DNA of 64,000 bases from JAPLUA01 sp964625855 (GCA_964625855.1 CAZVFC010000043.1:18778-82777); one strand, 5' to 3'; numbered from the stretch's first letter, positions 17,456 through 25,031 are shown. Made by a program: numbers and translations. Notes: generated by a model not told the origin, from the letters alone.

Positions 17456-17824
17456 TATACTGCCCGAGAGCATTCTCGCGTACATACCGAATGTTATCGT
17501 CCGCGAGATTCAGATCGTGGCAATGAGATCAAGCGCTGTTGCCACGTGCTTCTCAGAAAGTGTTGCAGCGTCCTGGTGCCGCCGAATGAGCGCGTGCTGA
17601 GCCTTGCCTGTGGGCTGGGTGACGTGTTGGCGGCTGTCAAGCCTGCTGTCGGAGTTGGGATCGGCTTATGCGAGGAAATGGCCAACAGAGCCAGACCCAG
17701 GCACCCGAACCTGCTGTCGGTTGAGGGAGAGGCCACACAGGTTAAGGCTGAGGGCCGGCTCGATTATGCGCTGTTGCCCGACTTTCTTAACGATGTTCCT
17801 GATGCGAATCCTGATCGCACATAA
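17456..17824 (+). pseudogene. Truncated SAM methyltransferase
   Basis: The frame reads LVPPNERVLSLACGLGDVLA followed by VGVGIGLCEEMANRARPRHP, which matches the first third of a class I methyltransferase of a type common in such loci. The conserved acidic residue after motif I is replaced (GVGIGL where GVGIDF is usual), and the protein stops after about 120 residues where the next glycosyltransferase gene begins in another frame. No start codon was found outside the upstream gene. It is best read as a gene end lost by deletion. Confidence 0.6.
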
Positions 17825-19013
17825 CGACTACGGCCAGCCTAGCGGCGAGGAGCACGCACTGGCAGCGCTGGCGAGTCTAGCAAACCGCGCAGGGCACGAT
17901 GTAGTGTGGCTCCGGCGAAGCTCCACCGAGATTGGCCGTTCTCTGGCAAGGAAGGCCAAAGCCTTCCTTGCCGGTGTCGCCAACCCCTGGATGGCATGGC
18001 GGATGGCGAAGATGCTGGAGATGGAGATGCCGGATCTGGTTATCGTTCAGAACTTGTATCCCTTTCTATCTCCCAGCGTCCTGGTTCCGTGCAGACGTCG
18101 TTGGGTGCCGGTGATCATGCGTTGTCCGAACTACCGCCTTTTCTGCCCGAACTCGTTACACCTTAGCCACGGACAGGTGTGCGAACGGTGCCTGGGCGGG
18201 CGTGAATACTTTTGCCTGCTGCGCAATTGCGAGCGCGACATCTTCAAAAGCGCCGGCTACGCACTGCGTGGCTGGGCCGCCCGTGTCTCGCGCCGCATTC
18301 TGGACAACGTTAATATCTTTATTGTCCTGTCCGAGTTCCAGCGCCAGCGCTTCATCGCCCAGGACATCCCCCCCGAACGGATCGAAATCCTCCACAACAT
18401 CACGCCGAACGTTGAACCACTCTCCACTGACGCACCGACTTACCGAAGCATTGAAACACTGTCATCTGACCTCCGTCTTCCGTCGTCCGGCTGCATCGCT
18501 TTCGTGGGCCGGGCCAGTCCGGAGAAGGGGATCGAGGATTTCGTCGAGGCGGCGCGCCGGTTGCCACATCTGCCGTTCGCTGTCGCAGGCGCGACGGCGC
18601 GGATGCCGTGGCTGATCCGGCAGAGTCCGCCCAACGTGCGTTGGCTGGGGTTTCTTAACGCGGAGGACTTGAACCATTTCATTTCCAAGTCGCGTATCGT
18701 CGTCCTCTCTACGCGCTGTTTCGAGGGTTTCCCCAATGTTGTCACGCACGCCATGGCATTGCGCAAGCCGGTGGTGGCTTCGCGCATCGGGGCGTTGCCG
18801 GAAATTGTTGACGAAGACCGGACGGGGCTCCTGTTCGAGACGCGGAACGTGGCGGACCTCGTTCAGAAGATTCAAACGTTGGTGGCCGATCCGGCGCTGT
18901 GCGCGCGCCTGGGTCAGGCCGGCCGAGAGAAGGCGCTACGCGTCTATAGTGAAGAAGTCGTGGCGCGGCGGTTCATGGAGATTTGTCGCAAGGCGGTAAG
19001 CGCGAAGCGGTAA
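17802..19013 (+). CDS. Family 4 glycosyltransferase with a short repeat-derived loop
   Basis: From ATG 17802 (MRILIAHNDYGQPSGEE) the frame gives 403 residues of a GT4 protein. A cysteine-rich stretch (CPNYRLFCPN, CERCLGG, FCLLRNC) follows the N-terminal domain, as in GT4 proteins with a metal-binding loop. The donor domain has FVGRASPEKGIEDFVEAARR and EGFPNVVTHAMALRKPVVAS. Residues about 213-233 include LSSDLRLPSSG, read from TCCTCCGT-type heptamers at 18465-18492. ATG 17793 is an alternative start. The gene overlaps the truncated methyltransferase before it. Confidence 0.85.
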   Translation: MRILIAHNDYGQPSGEEHALAALASLANRAGHDVVWLRRSSTEIGRSLARKAKAFLAGVANPWMAWRMAKMLEMEMPDLVIVQNLYPFLSPSVLVPCRRRWVPVIMRCPNYRLFCPNSLHLSHGQVCERCLGGREYFCLLRNCERDIFKSAGYALRGWAARVSRRILDNVNIFIVLSEFQRQRFIAQDIPPERIEILHNITPNVEPLSTDAPTYRSIETLSSDLRLPSSGCIAFVGRASPEKGIEDFVEAARRLPHLPFAVAGATARMPWLIRQSPPNVRWLGFLNAEDLNHFISKSRIVVLSTRCFEGFPNVVTHAMALRKPVVASRIGALPEIVDEDRTGLLFETRNVADLVQKIQTLVADPALCARLGQAGREKALRVYSEEVVARRFMEICRKAVSAKR

Positions 19014-19037
19014 GCGCGAAGCGCTTAGCGCACCGCA

Positions 19038-20152
19038 ATGCTTTTCAACGCTTTCCAGTACCTGCTGTTCTTTCCGGTCGTCTGTCTGCTGTATTTCGCG
19101 ACACCGTTTCGGTGGCGGACGGTTTTGCTGCTGCTGGCCAGCTACTGCTTCTACATGTGCTGGCGGTGGGAATACGTCCTGCTCATCGTCGTGCAGACGG
19201 AGATCAACTTCCTGTGCGGCCTTTGGATGGTGAAGGCGAGAACGCCGCGGGGCAAGAAGGCATTGTTGGCAACCGGGATTGTGCTGCCGCTCGCGATCCT
19301 CTTCTTCTTTAAATATTTCAATTTTGCGAGCACCTCGCTGCAGGCTCTCTCCGGACTCTGGCACGGCACCTACCGCTTCCCGCACCTGGACGTGCTCCTG
19401 CCGATCGGCATCTCCTTCCACACTTTCCAAACCCTAAGCTACACCATTGACCTGTACCGCGGCCGGATTCCCGTCGAGCGCAGCTTCACCAGGTTTGCCT
19501 TGTGTGTGTCGTTTTCCCCCTGCTGGTGGCCGGGCCGATCGAGCGGGCCGGTCGCTTGCTGCCGCAGTTGGAGCGGGAGAACCATTTTGATGTGGCGCGG
19601 CTCAGTTCTGGCCTGAAGCTGATGCTCTGGGGTTTCTTCAAGAAGGTGGTCATTGCCGACCGCCTGGCCGAGTATGTAACCAAGGTCTATGCCCAGCCGG
19701 GGGATTATTCAGGCGCCACGCTGGCGCTGGCGGCCTACTGCTTCGCCTTCCAGATTTAGTGCGATTTCTCCGGTTACACCGACATTGCCCTCGGCTCGGC
19801 GCGGGTGCTAGGCTACGACCTAATGCAGAACTTCAAGCTGCCCTATCTGTCGCGCGCGATCTCCGAGTTCTGGCAGCGTTGGCACATCTCCCTCTCGACC
19901 TGGTTTCGGGATTATCTTTCCCAGCCAGCCTGTGGGATGGCTGTGGATTACAGTCGAGAGTTTCAGGACCGCCATGAGCTGTTCTTTGACGCCGTTCACC
20001 TGAATCCGAAGGGGCAACCGCTGGTGAGCCAGCGGCTGGGGCAGGATCTCGCTCCATGGTTGAGGACAGGTCAGGTAAGCATGGCTGATGCCGGCGCCCG
20101 CACCGCCAAGAGCCAGTCCCGGGAGACAACTGCGCCTCACGATGTGCCTTGA
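19038..20152 (+). pseudogene. Broken MBOAT O-acyltransferase fused to an SGNH-type tail
   Basis: The first frame (19038 to about 19500) is a normal MBOAT start: MLFNAFQYLLFFPVVCLLYF and LLPIGISFHTFQTLSYTIDL. A one-base shift near 19500 moves to FPLLVAGPIERAGRLLPQLE. TAG at 19757-19759 replaces a probable tyrosine before CDFSGYTDIALGSARVLGY. The same frame continues through FWQRWHISLSTWFRDYL, then jumps to RHELFFDAVHLNPKGQPL, which looks like the catalytic D-x-x-H end of a partner SGNH/AlgX-like protein. The MBOAT C-terminus with its active-site histidine is missing. Confidence 0.75.
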
Positions 20153-20906
20153 GTCTACGGATCTCGGCTGGCTGCGGGTTTCCTGCACCGACCGCCCCGG
20201 GGCCCTGCGCTGGGTCGAGGAGACAATTCGGTGCGGTAAGGCACGGCACGCCTGCTTCTGCGAGGCGAGCCTGCTGGCGAACATGTCCCGCAATCCGGCG
20301 GTGGCTGAGGCCGTCCGTGGCGCCGATGCCGTGTTTCCAGACGGCATTGCCATGGTGATCCTGGGACGCCTGCTCGGGTACCGGCTGCCTGGGCGCATAC
20401 CTGGCCCCAGCTTCCTGCCGGCAGCCTGCGAGCACGGCCTTCCATTGGGGTGGCGCCACTACTTCTACGGGGGGGCGCCAGGCGTTGCGGACCGGCTAGC
20501 CGAGCGGCTGCGCGCGCGCTTTCCCGGTCTTCAAGTCGTGGGTGCCTTCGCTCCGCCGTTCCGGCCGCTGACCACCGCCGAGGAGGAGGAAGTCAAATTT
20601 CGCATCGAGGCCAGTGGCGCTGACCTTCTGTGGGTGTGTCTCGGCAGCCCCAAGCAGGAGCTCTGGGCCGCCGAACACGTTGGGAAGATTCGAGTGCCGG
20701 TGATCCTGCCCGTCGGCGCCGCTTTCGATTTCCACTCCGGGCATCGGCCCTGGGCGCCGTCTTGGATTCGTGCCGTCGGGATGGAATGGCTGTTTCGCAC
20801 ATTGACCGGGGGCCACAGGACTTTTCTGCGCAACATCCGCTGTGTGCCGAGGGTGGTTGGGATCCTCTCCAAAGCGGCCCTGCACCGGGTGGTGGGGAGG
20901 CGATAG
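20142..20906 (+). CDS. WecG/TagA/CpsF-family glycosyltransferase (GT26)
   Basis: From ATG 20142 the protein has 254 residues. It has the family's core: ADAVFPDGIAMVILGRLLGY, HYFYGGAPGVADRLAERLR, and LLWVCLGSPKQELWAAEH, close to the usual LGxPKQExW. It would transfer a sugar (ManNAc/ManNAcA type) to an undecaprenyl-diphosphate-linked acceptor. It begins inside the end of the broken acyltransferase frame. The intact length and motifs suggest it works. Confidence 0.85.
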   Translation: MCLESTDLGWLRVSCTDRPGALRWVEETIRCGKARHACFCEASLLANMSRNPAVAEAVRGADAVFPDGIAMVILGRLLGYRLPGRIPGPSFLPAACEHGLPLGWRHYFYGGAPGVADRLAERLRARFPGLQVVGAFAPPFRPLTTAEEEEVKFRIEASGADLLWVCLGSPKQELWAAEHVGKIRVPVILPVGAAFDFHSGHRPWAPSWIRAVGMEWLFRTLTGGHRTFLRNIRCVPRVVGILSKAALHRVVGRR

Positions 20907-21054
20907 GCGGTGTTTCGGCGGAACAGCGGAATGGGACCGGCAAGATGGGAACGTTGAAACGCTTAAAGCCCGAAATGCTGGAAAGCCGAGAGCGGTGGAC
21001 GGAGGGCGGAGGGCGGAGAACTGAAGACAGAGGACAGAAAACGGATGACACAAG
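20907..21054 (+). repeat. Heptamer array upstream of S23 copy 1
   Basis: Units GGACGGA, GGGCGGA, GGACAGA run from about 20996 to 21040 on the + strand. The 20 bp left end of the S23 unit (21014-21033) is inside this array. Confidence 0.75.
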
Positions 21055-21451
21055 ATGGGTGAGCGGATCAGCAGTTACAAGGGGTTGCAGGTTTATCAGT
21101 TGGCGTGCGAGCTGGACGAACGGATATTCCAGGAAACCAAGCAGTGGCCAAGCGAAGAGAAGTATGCCCTCATTGACCAAATCCGCCGGTCATCTCGCGC
21201 GATCGGTGCGAATATAGCTGAAAGCTGGGCGAAACGGCGGTATCCTGCGCATTTTGTCAGTAAGCTGACCGATGCGGACGGGGAGCTGCAGGAGACAATG
21301 CACTGGCTTGGACGAGCTGCCGCTTATGGCTACCTGACGTCGGAAAAGTTGGAGGCGCTCGAAGCTCTATGTCACACAATCGGCGCGAAACTCGGCAAAA
21401 TGATGCAGAAACCGGACTCCTTCTGTTAGCCCGTGTCTGTCCTCCTTCATC
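21009..21451 (+). repeat. S23 unit, copy 1 (443 bp identical core)
   Basis: By eye, every base from 21009 to 21451 equals 22488-22930. The unit contains the S23 gene and its immediate flanks. It has near-terminal inverted repeats: left CGGAGAACTGAAGACAGAGG at 21014-21033, and right CCTCCGTCTTCAGTCCTCCG at 21455-21474, matching with 2 mismatches. The distance from left to right end is 461 bp in both copies. Confidence 0.85.
21055..21429 (+). CDS. Four-helix-bundle protein of the S23/IVS family, copy 1
   Basis: The 124-residue protein fits the S23 family (TIGR02436): YKGLQVYQLACELDERIF, then IDQIRRSSRAIGANIAESWA, and helices three and four to the C-terminus. Relatives are encoded in intervening sequences of some 23S rRNA genes and are related to Avd of diversity-generating retroelements; their role is unclear, and nucleic-acid binding through the basic face has been proposed. 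An identical copy lies at 22534. Both copies sit between inverted heptamer arrays, and an mntA-hepT pair lies between them. Confidence 0.85.
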   Translation: MGERISSYKGLQVYQLACELDERIFQETKQWPSEEKYALIDQIRRSSRAIGANIAESWAKRRYPAHFVSKLTDADGELQETMHWLGRAAAYGYLTSEKLEALEALCHTIGAKLGKMMQKPDSFC

Positions 21452-21555
21452 TGTCCTCCGTCTTCAGTCCTCCGCCCTCCGTCCGCCGTCCTCTGTCCTC
21501 CGGCTTCGGTCCTCTGTCATCCGTCCGCTGTCCTCCGTGCCCTGAATGCCAAAAC
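21430..21555 (-). repeat. Reversed heptamer array downstream of S23 copy 1
   Basis: Units TCCTCCG, TCTTCAG, TCCTCTG and TCCGCTG fill 21437-21540 and are inverted relative to the array before the gene. The right terminal inverted repeat of the S23 unit is at 21455-21474. Confidence 0.75.
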
Positions 21556-21598
21556 CGTGGCACTTGACGGCGGCGTGCCCGAGCCTCAAACTAACCTC

Positions 21599-21931
21599 AT
21601 GACCCTGCTGCAGGAAATGGAAACCGAGCGGTCGCAGAAGCGCGAACGGTTGCGCTTGGAAACGCGGCGGGAATTGCGTGCGGCTTTGGCTGAACTGGGG
21701 CTGGAGGGCAAAGTCATCGTGTTCGGTTCCCTGGTCAAGCCGGGCCGGTTCACGGAGCACTCGGACGTTGATGTGGCCATGGACAGCGAGCCGGCGGGCT
21801 TTAGCCTCTACCAGTTGACGAGCCTGCTTGCCGAGCGGCTGGGCCGCAGAGTGGATGTGGTCTTGCTGCGGGAATGCCGCTTTCGGGACAAGGTTTTGCG
21901 CGAGGGAGAATCGTGGACGCTGCCGGATTGA
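21599..21931 (+). CDS. mntA: MNT-type nucleotidyltransferase antitoxin
   Basis: From ATG 21599 the protein has 110 residues. The motif VFGSLVKPGRFTEHSDVDVA is the minimal nucleotidyltransferase GS...SDVD signature, after an N-terminal coiled-coil-like helix (ETERSQKRERLRLETRREL). In known HEPN-MNT systems the enzyme adds AMP to a tyrosine of the HEPN toxin to silence it. It overlaps the HEPN gene by 19 bp, which supports pairing. The frame also opens at GTG 21557. Confidence 0.82.
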   Translation: MTLLQEMETERSQKRERLRLETRRELRAALAELGLEGKVIVFGSLVKPGRFTEHSDVDVAMDSEPAGFSLYQLTSLLAERLGRRVDVVLLRECRFRDKVLREGESWTLPD

Positions 21932-22386
21932 ACATCCTCCTCCGGGAGTTGGCTGCCGATTGTGAGGTGGCGCGCGACGCGGCGCACAAGGCTGGTCAAC
22001 GAGTGCGGCTGGATTCTCCTGGCCACCTCGAAGCCTGCGCCTATGAGCTGGCACGATTCTTCAATGTGCTCGAGAAAATGCTCGAGCGTATCTGTGAAGC
22101 CTTCGAGAATCATTTCGAGAAGCGCGGCGATTACCACGAGAAGCTCGTCCAGCGTCTCAGTCTTGACCTTAAGGGCATCCGCCCGGCCTTCATCCCGCGA
22201 GTCCGAGTGGCCGCGGTGCGTGAACTCAAGGGGTTTCGGCACGTGATGCGTCATGCCTATGAGCTGACCTTGCGGCCGGACCGCCTGGCCGAGCTGGCCA
22301 GCCTGGCCGAGCAGGTGGCCGCTGATCTCCCTGAATGGTGCGCCGATTTTGGCGACAGAGTCCGCGCCGAACAGGGGTGGAGCTGA
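21913..22386 (+). CDS. hepT: HEPN-domain RNase toxin (HepT-like)
   Basis: From GTG 21913 the protein has 157 residues, mostly helix. The HEPN active-site motif appears as RHVMRHAY (R-x4-H-x-Y) about residues 116-123, in which the tyrosine is the known AMPylation site in HepT relatives. It overlaps mntA. The product would be an RNA-cleaving toxin held inactive by modification. The pair is flanked by two identical S23 units, which makes it look like cargo. It begins MDAAGLNILLRELAADCE. Confidence 0.8.
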   Translation: MDAAGLNILLRELAADCEVARDAAHKAGQRVRLDSPGHLEACAYELARFFNVLEKMLERICEAFENHFEKRGDYHEKLVQRLSLDLKGIRPAFIPRVRVAAVRELKGFRHVMRHAYELTLRPDRLAELASLAEQVAADLPEWCADFGDRVRAEQGWS

Positions 22387-22533
22387 AGGGGCTAATGAGG
22401 GCGGAGGGCGGAGGACGGAGGACAGAGGACGGGAGACAGAGGACGGAGGACGGAAGACGGAAGACGGAGGACGGAGGACGGAGGACAGAGGGCGGAGAAC
22501 TGAAGACAGAGGACAGAAAACGGATGACACAAG
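22387..22533 (+). repeat. GGACGGA heptamer array upstream of S23 copy 2
   Basis: About 14-18 near-contiguous units of GGACGGA, GGACAGA and GAAGACG run from 22400 to 22520. The left terminal inverted repeat of S23 copy 2 is at 22493-22512. This is among the longest pure runs of the heptamer in the window. Confidence 0.85.
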
Positions 22534-22930
22534 ATGGGTGAGCGGATCAGCAGTTACAAGGGGTTGCAGGTTTATCAGTTGGCGTGCGAGCTGGACGAAC
22601 GGATATTCCAGGAAACCAAGCAGTGGCCAAGCGAAGAGAAGTATGCCCTCATTGACCAAATCCGCCGGTCATCTCGCGCGATCGGTGCGAATATAGCTGA
22701 AAGCTGGGCGAAACGGCGGTATCCTGCGCATTTTGTCAGTAAGCTGACCGATGCGGACGGGGAGCTGCAGGAGACAATGCACTGGCTTGGACGAGCTGCC
22801 GCTTATGGCTACCTGACGTCGGAAAAGTTGGAGGCGCTCGAAGCTCTATGTCACACAATCGGCGCGAAACTCGGCAAAATGATGCAGAAACCGGACTCCT
22901 TCTGTTAGCCCGTGTCTGTCCTCCTTCATC
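22488..22930 (+). repeat. S23 unit, copy 2 (443 bp identical core)
   Basis: Same orientation and same bases as copy 1. The right inverted repeat CCTCTGTCTTCAGTCCTCCG at 22934-22953 matches the reverse complement of the left end with a single mismatch. Differences from copy 1 begin immediately after 22930. Confidence 0.85.
22534..22908 (+). CDS. Four-helix-bundle protein of the S23/IVS family, copy 2
   Basis: The 124-residue protein is identical to copy 1 in every residue and, by eye, every base. Identity of silent positions shows the duplication or homogenisation is recent. The gene lies at the same distance from both array ends as copy 1. Both are complete and should be expressible, with ATG 20 bp after the last heptamer-like unit and no strong ribosome binding site. 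Confidence 0.85.
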   Translation: MGERISSYKGLQVYQLACELDERIFQETKQWPSEEKYALIDQIRRSSRAIGANIAESWAKRRYPAHFVSKLTDADGELQETMHWLGRAAAYGYLTSEKLEALEALCHTIGAKLGKMMQKPDSFC

Positions 22931-23110
22931 CGTCCTCTGTCTTCAGTCCTCCGTCTTCAGTCCTCTGTCCTCCGTTTTCCGTCCTCTGTCCTCCGTTTTC
23001 CGTCCTCTGTCCTCCGTCTTCCGGCTTCCGCCCTCCGCCATCCGTCGCCCGGCGTCCGTCTTCGGTCCTCTGCCCACTGTCCTCCGTCTTCCCGCTTCTG
23101 GGGTTGTGAC
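22909..23110 (-). repeat. Reversed heptamer array downstream of S23 copy 2
   Basis: TCCTCTG, TCCTCCG, TTTTCCG and TCTTCCG units run from about 22918 to 23095. Together with the array at 22387-22533 it could pair into a long imperfect stem with the S23 gene as the loop. Confidence 0.85.
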
Positions 23111-23282
23111 GCGAAACCGAGGAACTCCTGGCCATTTTTACCAGCATGACCGTCAAGGTGGCATTTGATTTCAGCCTGTCAGCACGTCCGCTTTTCAGCC
23201 TTTGCCTTCGTGATGTCAGCATGTCAGCGCCGGTGCGGCCGGTTGGCTTGACGTAGCGCTCGAAAACCAGCATGTTCTGAAC
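23111..23282 (+). repeat. Octamer array before the DUF433 module
   Basis: CAGC units (CAGCCTGT, CAGCACGT, CAGCATGT) occur between 23170 and 23232. The first 50 bp hold nothing recognised. No gene is seen. Confidence 0.55.
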
Positions 23283-23585
23283 ATGAGTGCAATCGCGGAA
23301 ACACCTGCAACTGAGTTGGGTGCGATGATCGTCCAAACGCCTGGCATCCTCGGTGGGAAGCCCCGCGTTAAAGGCCATCGCACTGCTGTCCACCGGGTGG
23401 CGGGTTGGTGGAAATTGGGATTGACGATCGAAGAGATTGGCGAGCGATTGCCTGCGCTGGCCCCGGCCGAAATCCACGCGGCGCTGGCTTATTACCATCT
23501 GCATCGGGAAGAAATTGAGAGCTACCTCGAGGATGAGCGCGCGGTGTGCAGCAGTCTTGAACGCAAACGGTCCGCGCAACCTTGA
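23283..23585 (+). CDS. DUF433 antitoxin
   Basis: The 100-residue protein has the DUF433 pattern PGILGGKPRVKGHRTAVHRV, then LGLTIEEIGERLPALAPAEI and HAALAYYHLHREEI, a winged/ParD-like helix-turn-helix that partners DUF5615 proteins. Its stop overlaps the TTG start of the next gene (TTGA). By family behaviour it is the antitoxin and autorepressor. Length is at the upper end for DUF433, with an extra N-terminal 15 residues. Confidence 0.82.
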   Translation: MSAIAETPATELGAMIVQTPGILGGKPRVKGHRTAVHRVAGWWKLGLTIEEIGERLPALAPAEIHAALAYYHLHREEIESYLEDERAVCSSLERKRSAQP

Positions 23586-23959
23586 GTGCGATAAAGCTTC
23601 ACCTTGATGAAGATGCGGACGCCCATGCCTTGTTGAATGCGCTGCGTCAGCGCGGATTGGATGTCTCCTCGAGCCGGGAACTGGCACTGCTGCAATGTTC
23701 GGACGAAGAGCAGTTGACTTGGGCCTTTGAACAGCGGCGTGCCATTTACACATACAATGCGTCCGATTTCTGTCGTCTCCACTCAGAATTCATTCGGCAT
23801 CGTCGCCACCATCCGGGCATCATCATTGGCGATCAACAAGTGCTTTCCGTCGGTGAGGTGACGCGGCGTTTGTTGAGAATCAGCGAGGTCAGAGCCGCTG
23901 CTGACATGGAAGACAACCTCGAATTCCTGAGCAACTGGAGCGATGCGACTGTCCGCTAA
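23582..23959 (+). CDS. DUF5615 PIN-like toxin
   Basis: The 125-residue protein begins IKLHLDEDADAHALLNALRQ, the PIN-like Mut7-C/DUF5615 start in which the aspartates of 'DED' bind metal. It continues with IYTYNASDFCRLH, where the family has a conserved [TN]-x-D. The TTG start overlaps the antitoxin stop. The expected function is RNase toxin. It is the sixth TA-like module counted from the left edge and lies on the + strand like the others. Confidence 0.8.
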   Translation: MSAIKLHLDEDADAHALLNALRQRGLDVSSSRELALLQCSDEEQLTWAFEQRRAIYTYNASDFCRLHSEFIRHRRHHPGIIIGDQQVLSVGEVTRRLLRISEVRAAADMEDNLEFLSNWSDATVR

Positions 23960-24262
23960 CCTCTGTCCTCCGTTCTTCCGTCCTTGATTTCGCCGATTTC
24001 AGCTTTCCCCTTCCAGACTTATTCCTTTCTGTTTTGTCCTGAGCTTTCAGCTTGTGCGCATTTCAGTATTTGATTTGGCAGGTTCAGCATTTCGGTTCTC
24101 CGCGTTTGGTCTGGGATTTCAGCTTTTAGCCCAATGCCCTGTCAGCAGTTCTGCCCATGAACTTGCATGTCACCCATTCCGCCGCAACGACTGGCGGAAT
24201 GGTTTATTTCGCCTTGCCACGCGCGCTTTGCGCTTGGCCTGCTCATTATGGGCGAGACGGGG
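23960..24262 (+). repeat. Octamer-type array after the DUF5615 gene
   Basis: A few TCCTCTG/TCCTCCG units (23955-23980) are followed by TTTCAGC and TTTCAGTATTTG-like units to about 24130. No gene was found. The stretch ends at the palindrome at 24263. Confidence 0.55.
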
Positions 24263-24337
24263 CCGCCGGGTGAGGGCACCCGGCCTACATCCCCCACAAA
24301 ACCGTCCCTTTGTGGGCCGGGTGCCCTCACCCGGCGG
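24263..24337. repeat. Perfect 23 bp inverted repeat with nested inner stem
   Basis: Arm 24263-24285 (CCGCCGGGTGAGGG and so on) is fully complementary to 24315-24337. Inside, CCCACAAA at 24293-24300 pairs with TTTGTGGG at 24309-24316 around an 8 bp loop. It lies between a TA module and the VanZ gene and has no T-run, so it resembles a palindromic intergenic repeat more than a terminator. Confidence 0.85.
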
Positions 24338-24354
24338 GGGTTGACAGGGCTATA

Positions 24355-24915
24355 ATGAGAGTTGCTGGGAACCGGAACGTTTCGCTTGGCACGGAAGCCG
24401 ACGCCAACTCATTACCCGCTGGTCACATCTTGAAAGCGAGTTGGAATGAACCGTGGCCACGCCCCACCGTTCGGCGCTGGCTGGATTGGCCCTGGCAACT
24501 TCGCTGGGCAGTATTGGTGGCCTATGCCGGTTTTATCACCTGGGTTTCGCTGTCTCCGGCCGAAACATTCTCTGGCATCCCGGCGATCTTTCTCCGGTAC
24601 AGCAAGGTGGCCCACTTCCTTCTTTATGGGGTATTGGTTTTGCTGGCGCGCTGGGCCATGGCCGCCCACTGGGCCGTGCGCCCGGCGTTTCTCGTGGTAG
24701 TGGTTGGGGCCAGCGCCTATGGCACCCTGATGGAAGTTCTGCAAGGCGCCCTGGTGCGGTACCATCGCAGCTTCGAGTTCGGCGACATCGTGGCCAATAC
24801 ACTGGGCGCTTTGTGCTTTTGGTGGATCTCGCGCTGGATGTTTCTGCCGTCCCCCGCCCCGCCTCCGGCCAGCGCGATCTCCGCAGCTTCGCGCCCACGC
24901 TCAGAAATGCCATGA
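24355..24915 (+). CDS. VanZ-family membrane protein
   Basis: The 186-residue protein from ATG 24355 has four hydrophobic segments and the VanZ-type pattern SKVAHFLLYGVLVLLARWA and YGTLMEVLQGAL...SFEFGDIVANTLGALCF, where E, Q and D are family-typical. VanZ-like proteins are common in polysaccharide and exosortase loci; molecular role is unclear. The C-terminal 20 residues are proline- and serine-rich. The gene lies between two palindromic elements. Confidence 0.82.
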   Translation: MRVAGNRNVSLGTEADANSLPAGHILKASWNEPWPRPTVRRWLDWPWQLRWAVLVAYAGFITWVSLSPAETFSGIPAIFLRYSKVAHFLLYGVLVLLARWAMAAHWAVRPAFLVVVVGASAYGTLMEVLQGALVRYHRSFEFGDIVANTLGALCFWWISRWMFLPSPAPPPASAISAASRPRSEMP

Positions 24916-25031
24916 CGTAGCGCAGACTTGCAGTCTGCTGTATCGCCGATTTGCAATCGGCAGCGCGCCGGTCGCCGCCCCGCCTGCAGGTTGAAAACCT
25001 GCGATACAGCAGAGTGCAACTCTGCGCTACG
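24916..25031. repeat. Cloverleaf-like palindromic element, 116 bp
   Basis: The ends CGTAGCGCAGA (24916-24926) and TCTGCGCTACG (25021-25031) are perfectly complementary, and CTGCTGTATCGC pairs with GCGATACAGCAG further in. Between these lie four small hairpins: CAGAC/GTCTG and CCGAT/ATCGG around TTGCA loops, GCAGGTT/AACCTGC around GAA, and AGAGT/ACTCT around GCA. The structure begins directly after the VanZ stop. Similar elements are widespread in such genomes by recollection, but none is named here. Confidence 0.85.

Noticed and set aside
2499..19759. TAG read as tyrosine (two TAG codons replace probable Tyr at 2499 and 19757).
   Set aside because: Several intact genes end in TAG (for example at 26327, 42522 and 48498), and both affected genes also carry frameshifts, so ordinary decay explains it.
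21055..22908. S23 proteins as Avd of a diversity-generating retroelement.
   Set aside because: No reverse transcriptase, template repeat or variable repeat is present in the window.
21055..22908. S23 genes as intervening sequences in 23S rRNA.
   Set aside because: No rRNA sequence surrounds either copy; the flanks are heptamer arrays and mntA-hepT.
22387..23110. Heptamer arrays as a CRISPR array.
   Set aside because: The units are 7 bp and contiguous, with no spacers and no cas genes.
24341..24357. TTGACA and TATAAT directly before the VanZ ATG as a promoter.
   Set aside because: The two hexamers are only 4 bp apart and the second overlaps the start codon.
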